Assembly: GCA_032358255.1 (NCBI GenBank)
Contig: JAULBX010018857.1
Location: 62,001 to 126,000, forward strand
DNA from: Heterotrichella gracilis
Taxonomy: Eukaryota > Sar > Xanthophyceae > Tribonematales > Xanthonemataceae
Direction of reading: 5' to 3'
DNA length: 64,000 nt
The position numbers and the translations under genes were made by a program. The notes under the pieces were generated by a model, which saw only the letters and a program-made list of their open reading frames with translations, made no database searches and was not told the origin of the DNA. The stretch's first letter is position 1. Every line of letters starts with the position of its first letter. Of the stretch, positions 48,201-57,906 are shown piece by piece.

Positions 48201-50773
48201 CCAGCAGCCTAAGCCGCCTCACCTCCCCCAGCTTCAACTCATGCAGCTCTGACGCATCACAAACCCTAGGCCCTACACAGTTACCTACCCCACCCACCCA
48301 CCTGCTCTAGCTTTAGCTCCTGCAGGCCGTGCTCCATTTCTGCCGCCAGCTCCACCGTATCCCGCAGTGCCTGCTCATACTCCGCCTGCACCTGGGACTC
48401 CTGCTTGGCCATGGCCATCATCTCGTCAAACACCTTGTTGTTGCGCTGCTCCTTCACCTGCAGGGAAAGGGAAGGGTTTAGGGTTGGGTTTTAATAGGCG
48501 GTTTTGTCAATTTGCTGGACACCTTGTAGTCGCACGCATGGGGAGGTCAAGCAAACAGCTCACAGAACAACCACGGTTGCTACAGTTGCCCAGCCCATGC
48601 ATTTAAATCCCTTCTTGAAATCCCCTTTTGGTGATTCTCATCCTCTTCGCACTGCAAGGTCCAAATGTAAAGCATTGTCCTTTTGCACACTGCAAGAACC
48701 AATGCTACGCCCTGGTAGCCGTGTGCGTACCGCAGGGTCCAAATCCAAGGGGGTGAGCGGTGGAGGCGCCTGCAACGCAGTGCCATCCTCGTTCATCACC
48801 GCAGATGCCGCCAACGCAACCCTGGTGGGCGTTGCTGACACGGAGTTGGTTGGAGCCTGCTTGATGCTGCGGGGGCTGGAGGCCGCAGTGGGCGCATTTG
48901 AACCTGCGCCAAGCCAGTGTGTGGATTTGTACCATGCGCGGATTTGTATCATGTGTAGATGTATGGTCAGCAAACTTGTATGGTCTGCATGGATTGCGCT
49001 GTTGACAGGTGCAGATTGATGCTGTCCTGAAGAGGGGATGGGATGTGGGTTGTGCAGACGGTATGACACGCATAACCTCCACTTGGGAGGTGGTTGACCA
49101 GAGCTGCTGTCATGTGCAGGATTGCAAATATAGAAATGCAACCCTTGCATAAACCTACTGTGGCCAGGCCCTGAATAGCCCCATCGATATGTAATGCGGG
49201 GAGGCAAGCCATGTATACTCCCCAGCGTATGCATCCATGCATGGCTATCACACATAAATCTGCATGTCATCTACCCCATGGGAATAAAATATCAAAAGTG
49301 TTCGCATGCGTGTAGCCCAGCATGTGGCCCCAAAGAAAGTGTCGCAGTTGCAACGCACCATCTCGCGACGCACTGCCGGCACTCCCCGATACTCGGCCGA
49401 TCGACTGCCCCCCTGATGGGACAAACATAGATGACCCTGCATGCACCACACAGCATGGTGTTTCTCATTCCATGCAAAACCTGTACGTGATCAACCTGCT
49501 ATGTCAAAGCCTCCTCAAGCCACATGCCACATGCAACAGGTAGCCACATGCCAAGCATGGCTGCAAAGCTCAGCAAATTTGTCGTTCGAGCACCACCATC
49601 CGCCAGCCCCATGCACGCGCCTTGCTTCGCCATCGACAGCGCAGCAAAGCGCATCATGGCCGCATCCTCCTCCGGGACATCTGGGACCACAGGGGACGCC
49701 TGCGGCGCGGACGCCTGCGGGGGGGTCGCGCTGCTGGCCTTGGGCATGCTCCCTGACAGGGACACCGCGTAGCCCCCCCTGGGCATACTCCTCTTGCTCA
49801 GCAGCTGCAAGGGCACCGGCCCGGGCGATGAGGCTTCAGCGCTGCCGGGTTTGGCTGTTAGATGCGCAAATCTGGACATGGCTGCATCCAGGCTGGGCTC
49901 CAGGTCCATGGGAGGGGTTTTGGTGGGGCTGGCGCTTCGGTTGGAGCCCAGGGACCCAAAGCGCTTGAAGGCGTCATCCATGTGGTCATCGAATGCGTCC
50001 AACGCCTCCGCCTCGTCCGCCGCACCACTGCAGAAGGCAGGGTTTAGGGATTTAGGGTTAAGAGTTTTATCCCAGCAGCCCCTGGGTGGTTGACCAGCAC
50101 TGGCCTCAAGAAGCAAGGAGGGCATGTCAGGTTGGTGGAGGGTGTAGGGTACAGGTTGGACCCTTTCAAGGCATGAGGAGGCAGGAGTGATAGGTGAGTC
50201 GACACAAAACTGCCGATTGGCTTGCTGCAGTGATCAGGATAGCAGTCGTATATGCACGAGCTGCAGTGCTTGCTGGTGCTGTCACAACCACTGGGAAGTG
50301 CTAGAAGTGTGTGCAGCTGATACTGGTATGCATAGAAGTAGGATCTGATGCAAGTACTCGCAGTATTCTTGTGCTACCAGTATGGCCTAGCCGTCAATTC
50401 AATGCATGGCATGCAGTGGTTTGGCCACGTTGTGTGCTGTGCCGCGCTTGGCACACCTTTCTGAGGTGGGTGCGTTCTGGCCTGGCTGCAGTGGCGTTGC
50501 CTGCTCCCCGAGTCCCTCCTGCGCTTGCTCCTCCACGCCAGACTCCTCCAACTCTTCCAACGCTGCCAGCTGGGCCACCATCATAGCCGCATCCTGCCTG
50601 TCACTGCGGAAGCTGACAAAGGGCTTGGTTTCTGTCTTGTCTGCTTCCTCAGCGAAAGGGTCTTCCACCACCAGTGGGGATGGTGGAAGTGAGGTGGGTT
50701 GTGGGCTGCTGGCAGTTGGTGACACGCCATCCTGGCCTTTCACGGTCTTTTTCTTGCCGAAGAGGCGCTTCAT
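42274..50773 (-). CDS. CHUP1-like chloroplast-positioning protein
   Basis: Exons (minus): 50773-50457, 50027-49597, 48903-48731, 48457-48302, 47918-47603, 47437-47006, 46494-46453, 46109-45960, 45415-45366, 45146-45023, 44678-44547, 44196-43988, 43603-43340, 43081-42849, 42430-42274; about 1061 residues, phases agree. The C-terminal ~215 residues resemble land-plant CHUP1: ADQEALLEHVNFPLQRYLAM followed by REAAQVYATL, and later LRYLSEAMRATFQMQRFAET, parallel CHUP1's DERAVLKHFDWPEKKADAIR / REAAFEY and its final LQGVRFAFRVHQFA. CHUP1 links chloroplasts to actin. Here a coiled coil (about 308-465) lies upstream, but no long polyproline or N-terminal membrane anchor is evident; the N-terminus MKRLFGKKK is basic. 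The exon 2 donor could shift by 3 nt, and a small exon between 48904 and 49596 cannot be excluded. The call rests on remembered similarity. Confidence 0.65.
42618..42905 (-). repeat. Triple echo of CHUP1-like exon 14 end with TTTAGGG seams
   Basis: The true exon edge at 42846-42905 (CTCACCTCTCCATCTC, GATGAGCACCCGG, ACAGCACAGC) is repeated at 42727-42786 and 42618-42673. The two seams (about 42690-42725 and 42800-42845) both read TTTAGGGTT(C/T)(A/G)GGGTTCTCCC followed by CTTTCCCCT, so seam and exon edge were copied together. Confidence 0.85.
43565..43775 (-). repeat. Echo of CHUP1-like exon 13 start
   Basis: 43733-43775 repeats 43565-43609 (GCGGGC.AGCTGGAGGTC, GGGCTG, CCTGCAG). GGGTTTAGGG lies at 43721-43730, directly at the seam. 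Confidence 0.72.
45410..45560 (-). repeat. Echo near CHUP1-like exon 9 acceptor
   Basis: GGCTGCAGGGCACACACCAGG at about 45414-45434 is paralleled by TTGCTGCAGGGGCACACACC at about 45525-45545, each followed by a CCAGGGT run and, further on, by ACCCTAGGGT.TGTGT.AAGTA. Confidence 0.65.
48220..48336 (-). repeat. Echo of CHUP1-like exon 4 end
   Basis: Minus-strand DNA coding HGLQELKLEQ with its donor (48300-48336) has a downstream copy at 48220-48254 that would read ELHELKLGE followed by its own GTGAGG donor. The copy keeps its coding frame and a better donor than the original, so it could serve as an alternative exon end. Confidence 0.68.
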
Positions 50774-51722
50774 GGCCTGTTGGTAGCAAAATAGGGGCTG
50801 CTACTAGGCTGTTGGCCAAACTCTGGCCTGGTGTGTTGGGTGGCCTAGCACTTAGAGTGATAGTTGCGTGTCTCGTCAACTGGGGGGAGGACAAACAACA
50901 CCGAGAGGTTGCCTGCCTCTCAAGACTGCAGTGGATGTTAACATGACACAGTGGGCGTGTCACAGTGGGCGTGTCACAGTGGGCGTGGCACGAACCAACC
51001 AGGCTCTTCGAGCCTAAATGTGGGATAGTACTAGGGTGGGTGGTATGGTGCTCATAAACCAATCAACTCGCACTCATCCAGCGTTCGCGTTTTGTACCCA
51101 ACAAATCCAACTTACAAAAGCCACCGGGAGGGCTAAGGGCTTTTGCATCGGAAGGGCTTCCATGCATGCATCAATATGGATGTTTCACGAGTGCGAGGGA
51201 AAGTCGTGCGAGGAAAGTGTCCAGCCTACACGAGTCCAGCAGACTTGTAACCGTTGAAGCGAACCCTTACAATTTGTGATAACGCTGCGCGGATGGTGGA
51301 AAACAATTCAGCGTCTGAGCTTTATTGCGCAGACTTTTTGGTGCAAAATACCCTTTATTTCCCTTTTTTTCCAGGGAGGCGAGAACCAGTTTCGTCTACA
51401 AGGGGCGACCAGCCTGCGCCGTTAGGCCCCACAACGTTTGCACTCGGGTTACAAAAAATATGTGCAGGTTTTCGTCTTGTCACCGGGGGTTTGTAGGGTG
51501 TTGTAGTTGTGCCCATGGTTGTGCCTGTATGCCTAGGTGTAAATATATAACTCTTGCCCAGAAACGCTGTTTAACACATTCCGAGCTGTCCTGGTTGCTA
51601 GTAGATATGTTCAAGCTTACTACTGAAGTTAACTCCTGCTGAGCACCAATTCGGCGCTTAGGTCCTTGGCATGCTGCAACTCTACTATTCCAGTACGCCT
51701 CGGCCACCACCATTTGGGTGCA
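50774..51722. promoter_or_regulatory. Divergent intergenic region CHUP1-like / F-box gene
   Basis: 949 bp between divergent start codons, with no gene supported. Contains three head-to-tail copies of a 14-mer near its left end. Confidence 0.4.
50945..50990. repeat. 14-bp tandem repeat, three copies
   Basis: GTGTCACAGTGGGC-type unit repeated three times between 50945 and 50990, about 175-215 bp upstream of the CHUP1-like start codon; the last copy ends GTGGCAC. Confidence 0.85.
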
Positions 51723-54700
51723 ATGCCTGGCAGAAGAGTCCCATCAGACCACTCCATGTCGGATGGCCATAGCCCAGACTCCTGCAAGAACGTGTGCTTG
51801 CCTCCAAGGGGTCAACTTGGCGATTTGGACGGTGGGTTAATTGTCGCATTCAAAGTACTATAGTAGCTACCTCCTCCACCAAGCCTACAAGCAGCGCTAC
51901 AACGGGATTCTCACACTTGCATTGTGGCCTTTTGTAGGCAAGCTCCTGCACGAGGTTTTCCTGCTGCTGGATGGAACCTCTCTTGCTCGCTGCTGCTCCG
52001 TGAACAGGCTCTGGCAAGCAACTGGCGAGTGTCAGGACCTGTGGAAGCAGGCCTGCTCTCGACTGGACCCAACGCACCTCGTCCGAAGCGACTTGCTATC
52101 AGGTAACCTTCCCAGCAAAGGTAGCGGGTTCTTGGGCAGGTTCACATCACCGCTGCATTACCGCTGCATCACCTACATCCCTCCATGCCGTCAAGTACCA
52201 GACCTCGGACCACACGCCCACCAGCCCATGACCCATAGGCCGGTGGCCGTACGTAACTGTTGGCTCTTACGGCCACCCATGTCTGAAGCTGACGACCGTG
52301 TGCGGTGCAGAGCTCGGCAATGACTGGCGCAAGTACTGTGCTTGGAGAAGCAGCCTGGTCAACAAGCGGGTGCAGTGCTTGTGCATAGGGGACGGCAAGG
52401 AAGGTGTGTGGCCTCTCACTCCCCAGTGGCCTTTTGCCCGTCTTCACAACACTGTGTATGCTCCTGAGCTGGTTTAGGGGTTAGGGTTTAGGGTTTTACC
52501 CGTACGCCCTGTGTAACCACCCACGTACGCCCTACAGCAACGCTTGCACCTATCAGACCTGGGCGCATTAGCACTTACCAGATTAAGGAGCACCAACCAG
52601 GCCCGTGGTGGCCACCCGTTGGTGTGATGACACCCCCTTTTGTTTCTATCACCACCCGCAGGACGCCACACCTTGGTGAGTCAGCGGGTGGACGTCAGTC
52701 CCTCTGGAGACGTGCACCTGGGACCAAGCATCGAACTTGTGTCGCCCCAGTCCTCCCACATTGACAGCCTGATGCAGCAACCTACCTGGGGCCCAGTGGG
52801 AGGGCTGCTGGCATACTGCCAGATGGACCGGGCAACCAGCGCGTCTGCAGTGGTGGTGGTAAGTGGCAGGGCAGCACAAAAGAGAGTGGAACAGGAAAGG
52901 AACTTGTTGCTGTCGGCTTACAAAGAAGAAGCAGATGCATTAACAATGCAGCATTACACAACATAAAGCAGCATAATAGTGCAGCATTATACGACATAAA
53001 GCATTAAATTAAGTCGTTTGCACCCGCATTGCAGGTGGATGCTGAGGGCCGTGAGGTGTGTGAGGTACAGCTGCGGGAGCAGTATGGCCCTTTCTACTTC
53101 TTTTGGTCCCCCTGCGGCACCAAGCTGGCCTTCCTCAGCAACTGGTGGCACAGCAGGTGGGGGCAAGCCCCTCCATAGACAAGCGTTTGATGTGCAGTCC
53201 TTGACTGCTTCGTATAGGAGAATGAAGTGGGCATCTCGTGTCGTGGACAGAATAAAAACTTTTGACGCTTGTTGCAGCTTGCTCCACCCTGGGGGCTTCG
53301 ACCATGCAGGACAATAGCATACCTCATGCAAGTACTGTAGCTTGGTTCTGCATCGGTCTGAAATGGAAACACTGCCATTTGCAGCCAGGGGTTGTAGGTA
53401 TCTTGTTCTCCATCATCTGCAACACTTCCACTCCACAGGAAATGGCTCCAAGCCACATGGCTCCAAGATGCATATTGAGCCCTGCACCTGGCCCACACCC
53501 AACATCACAAACCCTATTTGCAGTGTGGCGCTGCGAGTGATCGACCTGGGACCCGTCCTGCTGCACCATGGTCCCGGAAGTCTCCACATCCCTCCCAGGG
53601 ATGTGGCCAGTCCCCAGGAAGCCCTGTTTGGGACCGCGCGCCCCCTTTTCTTTGCCTGGTCTCCCGACAGCCGCCACATGGTGTGGCATGGCGGCAGCTC
53701 CAACAGCCAACAGACCTTCTCCTTGGTGGAAGCTGCGCCTGAAGGCTGCCCGCAGCGGCGCACGTTGCTGGTCAACCAGGGGTACGGCGGGTGCCAGGCG
53801 CCGCAGTGGGTGGTGGATGCACAGGTAGGAAGATGGAACTACTTATAACCATTAGGGCGTGTTTGAATGGCAATATGGTTGCAAGCTCTCATCTGTGCCT
53901 GTGCACACGTAATATGCAAGAGAGGTTTGGTGCCCACATAAATTGCAAGAGGGATTGAGAGCATGACCTCTGTCTGCCCCTGTCACATTTGTACTTGCCA
54001 CTGCTGAAGTTTAACCAGTGCCGATGGTGCAGCATGGCGCACATGGTCCGGTGCTTGACGCCCAATTACAAAAAAGCCTGCATGCCCGCTTTTGTAGGGC
54101 AAGGAGTGGATCCTGCTGGTCATGCTGCACGAGGAGCCTGAGGTCGGTGTGCGGTATGGGCAGCTGATGATGGTGCCTGCTGCAAGCCTGCCCCAGCAGC
54201 CCACCCCCTCAGACCCTCCTGAGCTTGTCACGCCCCTGCTGGCTGACTGTGAGAAGGTAGGAAGCAGACACGAAGTCGGGGTCAGAATGAGAGGGGATGG
54301 GGGATCCTCTGTGCAAATGGGTTACACATGCTTGCCGCTGTCTCGTCCAAGTGTGCAAGAAGATTGCTCTTGAAGAAGCAAGCGTCTGCCGCCTGATTTA
54401 AGACTGATGAACTGTACCGCATCATGTATGTTGATCCTTGAGTTGTGCACCCCTTGGCTATCTCCACTTACGCCTCCCTTGTGCGGTACTCCTTGAGATT
54501 GTGATGCAAAGTTTGCACCCCTTGGCTCTCTCCATTCACGCCTCCCTTGTGCCAGGTGTGTGATTTCCGCGGCAGCACCGTTTCCTTCATGGCGGCCACA
54601 GATGGCAGCAAGGTGGCGTGGGAGGATGAGGGGAGCCTGTGGGTGCGGATGAGGGAGGGTGGAGCAACCACGGCAGAGCAGATACGGTACGTGAAGCAGA

Positions 54701-56350
54701 GGGTTCATGCTGTATGACAGGCTTTTGCACCAGAACTGACAATGGCCTTGTTTTGTTGTTGTTTCAGAAAAGCTGGAAACGCATATCTGAAAGGTGTTGC
54801 ACTAGAGCGCGTTACACTGCCTGGAGTTGCTGCGGTTTGCTTTTGGTATGGTACCGTCAATCTGCTATGAAGCTGTTGCTTGCTCCAAACACAACAGGTT
54901 GTATACACGACAGCTTGCATACATGCTGATTGCTGATGGCTTGCATTTGCGTTACCATGGTACTTGATACTGTCGCATGCATGTGGGATGCAGCATGCTA
55001 CACGGGGGGACACTAATAAACTACCGTATCCCCATATTCCCACCTAGTCCTCTTTTTCTACTACTATAATATTACTTAGGCCCCTTGAGGAATCGATTGC
55101 CAATTGGATTAATCCCATGGATCTAGCACTGTATCCCCTGTTCCTTCTTTGTAGGGTTTTCCCCTTGGAAGCCCAGGAGCGCGTGGGCATTCTGGTGGAC
55201 CGGGTGCTTGCGCTGCAGTGGTCGCCTGACAGCCAGCGCCTGCTGTTCCTCACAGCATTGTGCCCCTGGGACACCGCAGGTATGTCACAGCATATGGCCT
55301 GGTAGCTACGTCTTGTGTGATCCCTCACAGCGCTCGGCAAATCCTCCATGCATGGGAGGACGTACCACGGCATGTGAACATGGTTGCATCCGTTGCCTGC
55401 CAAGTGTGCCACCATATTGCATATTGCCTCCACTACCATACGTGATTGCACCCCGCACATCCTGTGAGTATTTTTCTAGCATTCAAAACATACGGTAACT
55501 TCACCAGCACCTGGGATTGTGGGATTTTACTTCCACAAATTACTCTAGTAAAATCAATTCTTTCAAAATCAGTTAAAATCAATAAGAAAAAACTGTTGTT
55601 GCTAATTTTAAAATTCACAACGGTAGACTGTTCCTTGTGCTTACCTCCACAACTGCTGCAGCTGGCAGCCCTTCTTGGATGTTTGCTCGGCGATACCGCT
55701 GGAACGTGTGGGAGCAGTCAGGGCCAAGCGCCAGCCGGGTTACAGAGTTCCAGGAGCACCTGCCCGCGCAGCACTTCTTCCAGCGCTACCTGCCCTTCTT
55801 CCAGCAGTATGCGCAGTCCATGCAGCTGTGGAGCCCAGACAGTAGGGCCTTCTGCTACGTGGCTGAGCAAGGGGAGGAAGGGCAAGGTGAGCGCGACTAC
55901 GGTGCTATGTCGCCTTCATGCCTACATGGTATACTTTGCTGCACCATTTTAGGTTCCCCTAGCACCGCGCCAAGGTAAGCACACTTGCGTGCTGTGTGGC
56001 CTTTACGCCCTCACTTTGCTGCACCAGATGAGGCACCCCAGCTTCCATGCGCTGCATACAGCCCTTCATAATTGTGTGGCAATTTCCATGTATTGGGCTA
56101 ACATACCCGAGCCGTGTCAACATGCGCGCTCTGTGGTTGTGCAGCGGGGTTCTCGTCTTCAGCGCAGGGCGTGGTGTATGTGCAGCCCGTGGCGCGAGAC
56201 AGGTCGCACACCCCCAGCAGCTCACAGGAGTTCCAGTCACCGAGCAAAGCGGAGTACAGCCAGACAGGGGGCCATGTGGTGCGGTTGGACAATGGGCCGC
56301 CAGCTGTGCGCGTGCGGGCAGGCATCACCGCCTCGTGGTCATGGACATGA
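51723..56350 (+). CDS. F-box protein with WSPD-repeat beta-propeller
   Basis: Probable SCF ubiquitin-ligase adaptor; the target is unknown. Exons: 51723-51831, 51938-52102, 52311-52403, 52662-52858, 53035-53156, 53524-53824, 54098-54256, 54556-54686, 55155-55279, 55662-55886, 56145-56350; 610 residues, phases agree. The F-box lies at about 38-90 (KLLHEVFLLLDGTSLARCCS, VNRLW, QDLWKQAC). The rest has a repeated WSP(D/C) turn as in TolB/DPP6-type propellers: FYFFWSPCGTKLAFLS, LFFAWSPDSRHMVW, LQWSPDSQRLLFL and LWSPDSRAFCYV. There is no WD40 GH/WD pattern. I know no named plant orthologue. The start is the first ATG in frame with the F-box; an exon 11 start nine codons later would also keep the frame. 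Confidence 0.8.
54442..54556 (+). repeat. Echo of F-box gene exon 8 acceptor region
   Basis: 54442-54487 is repeated at 54511-54556 (TGCACCCCTTGGCT.TCTCCA and ACGCCTCCCTTGTGC). The second copy ends in the real acceptor CCAG; the first has CGGT instead and is dead. The duplicated piece is the intron's 3' end. Confidence 0.82.
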
Positions 56351-56411
56351 ACCCTAAACTCTAAATCCTACACCCTAAACAGGCAGGCATCACCACCTCA
56401 TGGACTTGAAA
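56322..56411 (+). repeat. Echo of F-box gene stop region with CCCTAAA seam
   Basis: GGCAGGCATCACCGCCTCGTGG at about 56319-56340 and GGCAGGCATCACCACCTCATGG at about 56382-56403 flank a seam of AACCCTAAACTCTAAATC and ACACCCTAAACA. Both copies end in ATGGACATGA/ATGGACTTGA. The seam is purely telomere-like: the cleanest example in the window. Confidence 0.88.
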
Positions 56412-57906
56412 TCTGGTGCCTGGTCAGCTGCAATTCAACACTGTTTGTCTCATTTGTACGATTGGAGATCAGACCGCTACCGGTGTCTGGGGCTGGGAGG
56501 TATCACCCACGTCCCTTGTATTCTTCCCACTGTTGCCCTTCTTTTTCCGGTGTCATTGGGGCTTCCTTGTCAGGATTCTTCGTTTTACAAGCAGTGCTCA
56601 CACTGCACCATTCTTGCTAGATCAGTTTACTCAAGAGCTCTTTCAGATCACCATTTTTGCCAGATTCTGATTCACTCTGGGATTGATTCTTGGCAGGCTG
56701 AGGGATTACCACCCGTTTACTACAATACGCTGCGCTAGTAGCAGCCCGGCCGTCATTTGCGATCTGTTTTTAGGGCTTTGTGTTAATGTTTGTGTTAATG
56801 TGGGTTGAGAGTCTCAGGCAAATGAGTATGGGTTGTCAGCTTATATCATTTGGCAAGAGGTTACTCGTTCCACAATAATGCCGCACGGTTTGTCTTACAA
56901 TAATAAGTTGTTTTTGTGGTCCTCATTCAAGGGGCTGGCAAACCATATGCAGAATGTATACCCTGTAGCTTGGGTAGGGTAATTTGTGAATCCCTCCATT
57001 TTCCTTGGCAATGCTAAAAGGCAGGTATGAGTTGTGCGGTCGATATGGATGTTTATTTTGTGTTGTGGGTTTTCACCATGGATGCACGCTGCAGCATGCC
57101 CAGCCAATGTGTGTTTTTCAAACCTGTTGGTTTATGGTGTGCCGCAGTTGTGGGGGTCGTTCTTTGCTGCCTGTGAGTGCACATGGTACTCTCAGATCGT
57201 TATTTGGTACAATACACCTGTGTAACAGCTTCTTACAGTGTACTTGTCTGCTTGGAACAACCAGGGCATACCTGGGTGTGCAAAATTCTTGAGCTTTGGA
57301 GCTGCACTGCTACCACCCATCGCTTGCCAATCCGCTCATGCAACCCTTTTGCAACCCAAAACGTTGTGCAGAGTGTATGGTGCTGGCACAGCAGCAACGC
57401 TTACTGTGAGTTCTGCACCGCAAAACACTCATCCTGCTGTAGTCTGGAGGTTCAAATAAGGACAGCCAGGACTGGCGGCCAGGACTGCCTCCACACCTGC
57501 CCAGTGCGGGCCCTAACACTAGTGGCTCAGCCTCAGTGCTGAGGTTACTCAGCGGATTAGGTAACAGGTTTCGACGAAAGGGTACTTGCTTGCCACACCG
57601 GTTGCGCCAGTGTTGTTTGTATTAGCTGCCTAGTACTTCCACAGCATTATTGCCTTAGGCCTTTCTCCCTTTGCTTTTGGGCAATGTCCTTCAAGCAATT
57701 TGCATTGTCACCTGCGGCTCTGGATGGGGAATGCGTGTGCCCATCCCGAGTACACGTTGACTTCGAACGGTAGCTACGACTAGCTTATACCTGGAGGCAC
57801 CCATTTTCTCCTGGCCAGGGGCGCGGAGAAGGAGGCTTTCCTCCTGCTCATTTTGCATACAAAAGTGCGCCAGCAAACCACTCCCATCAGATCATCATAT
57901 TGTTGG
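56351..57906. other. Spacer between F-box gene and NAPE-PLD-like gene
   Basis: No gene supported beyond the echo at its left end. Must contain the F-box gene 3' UTR and the promoter of the next gene. Confidence 0.5.
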
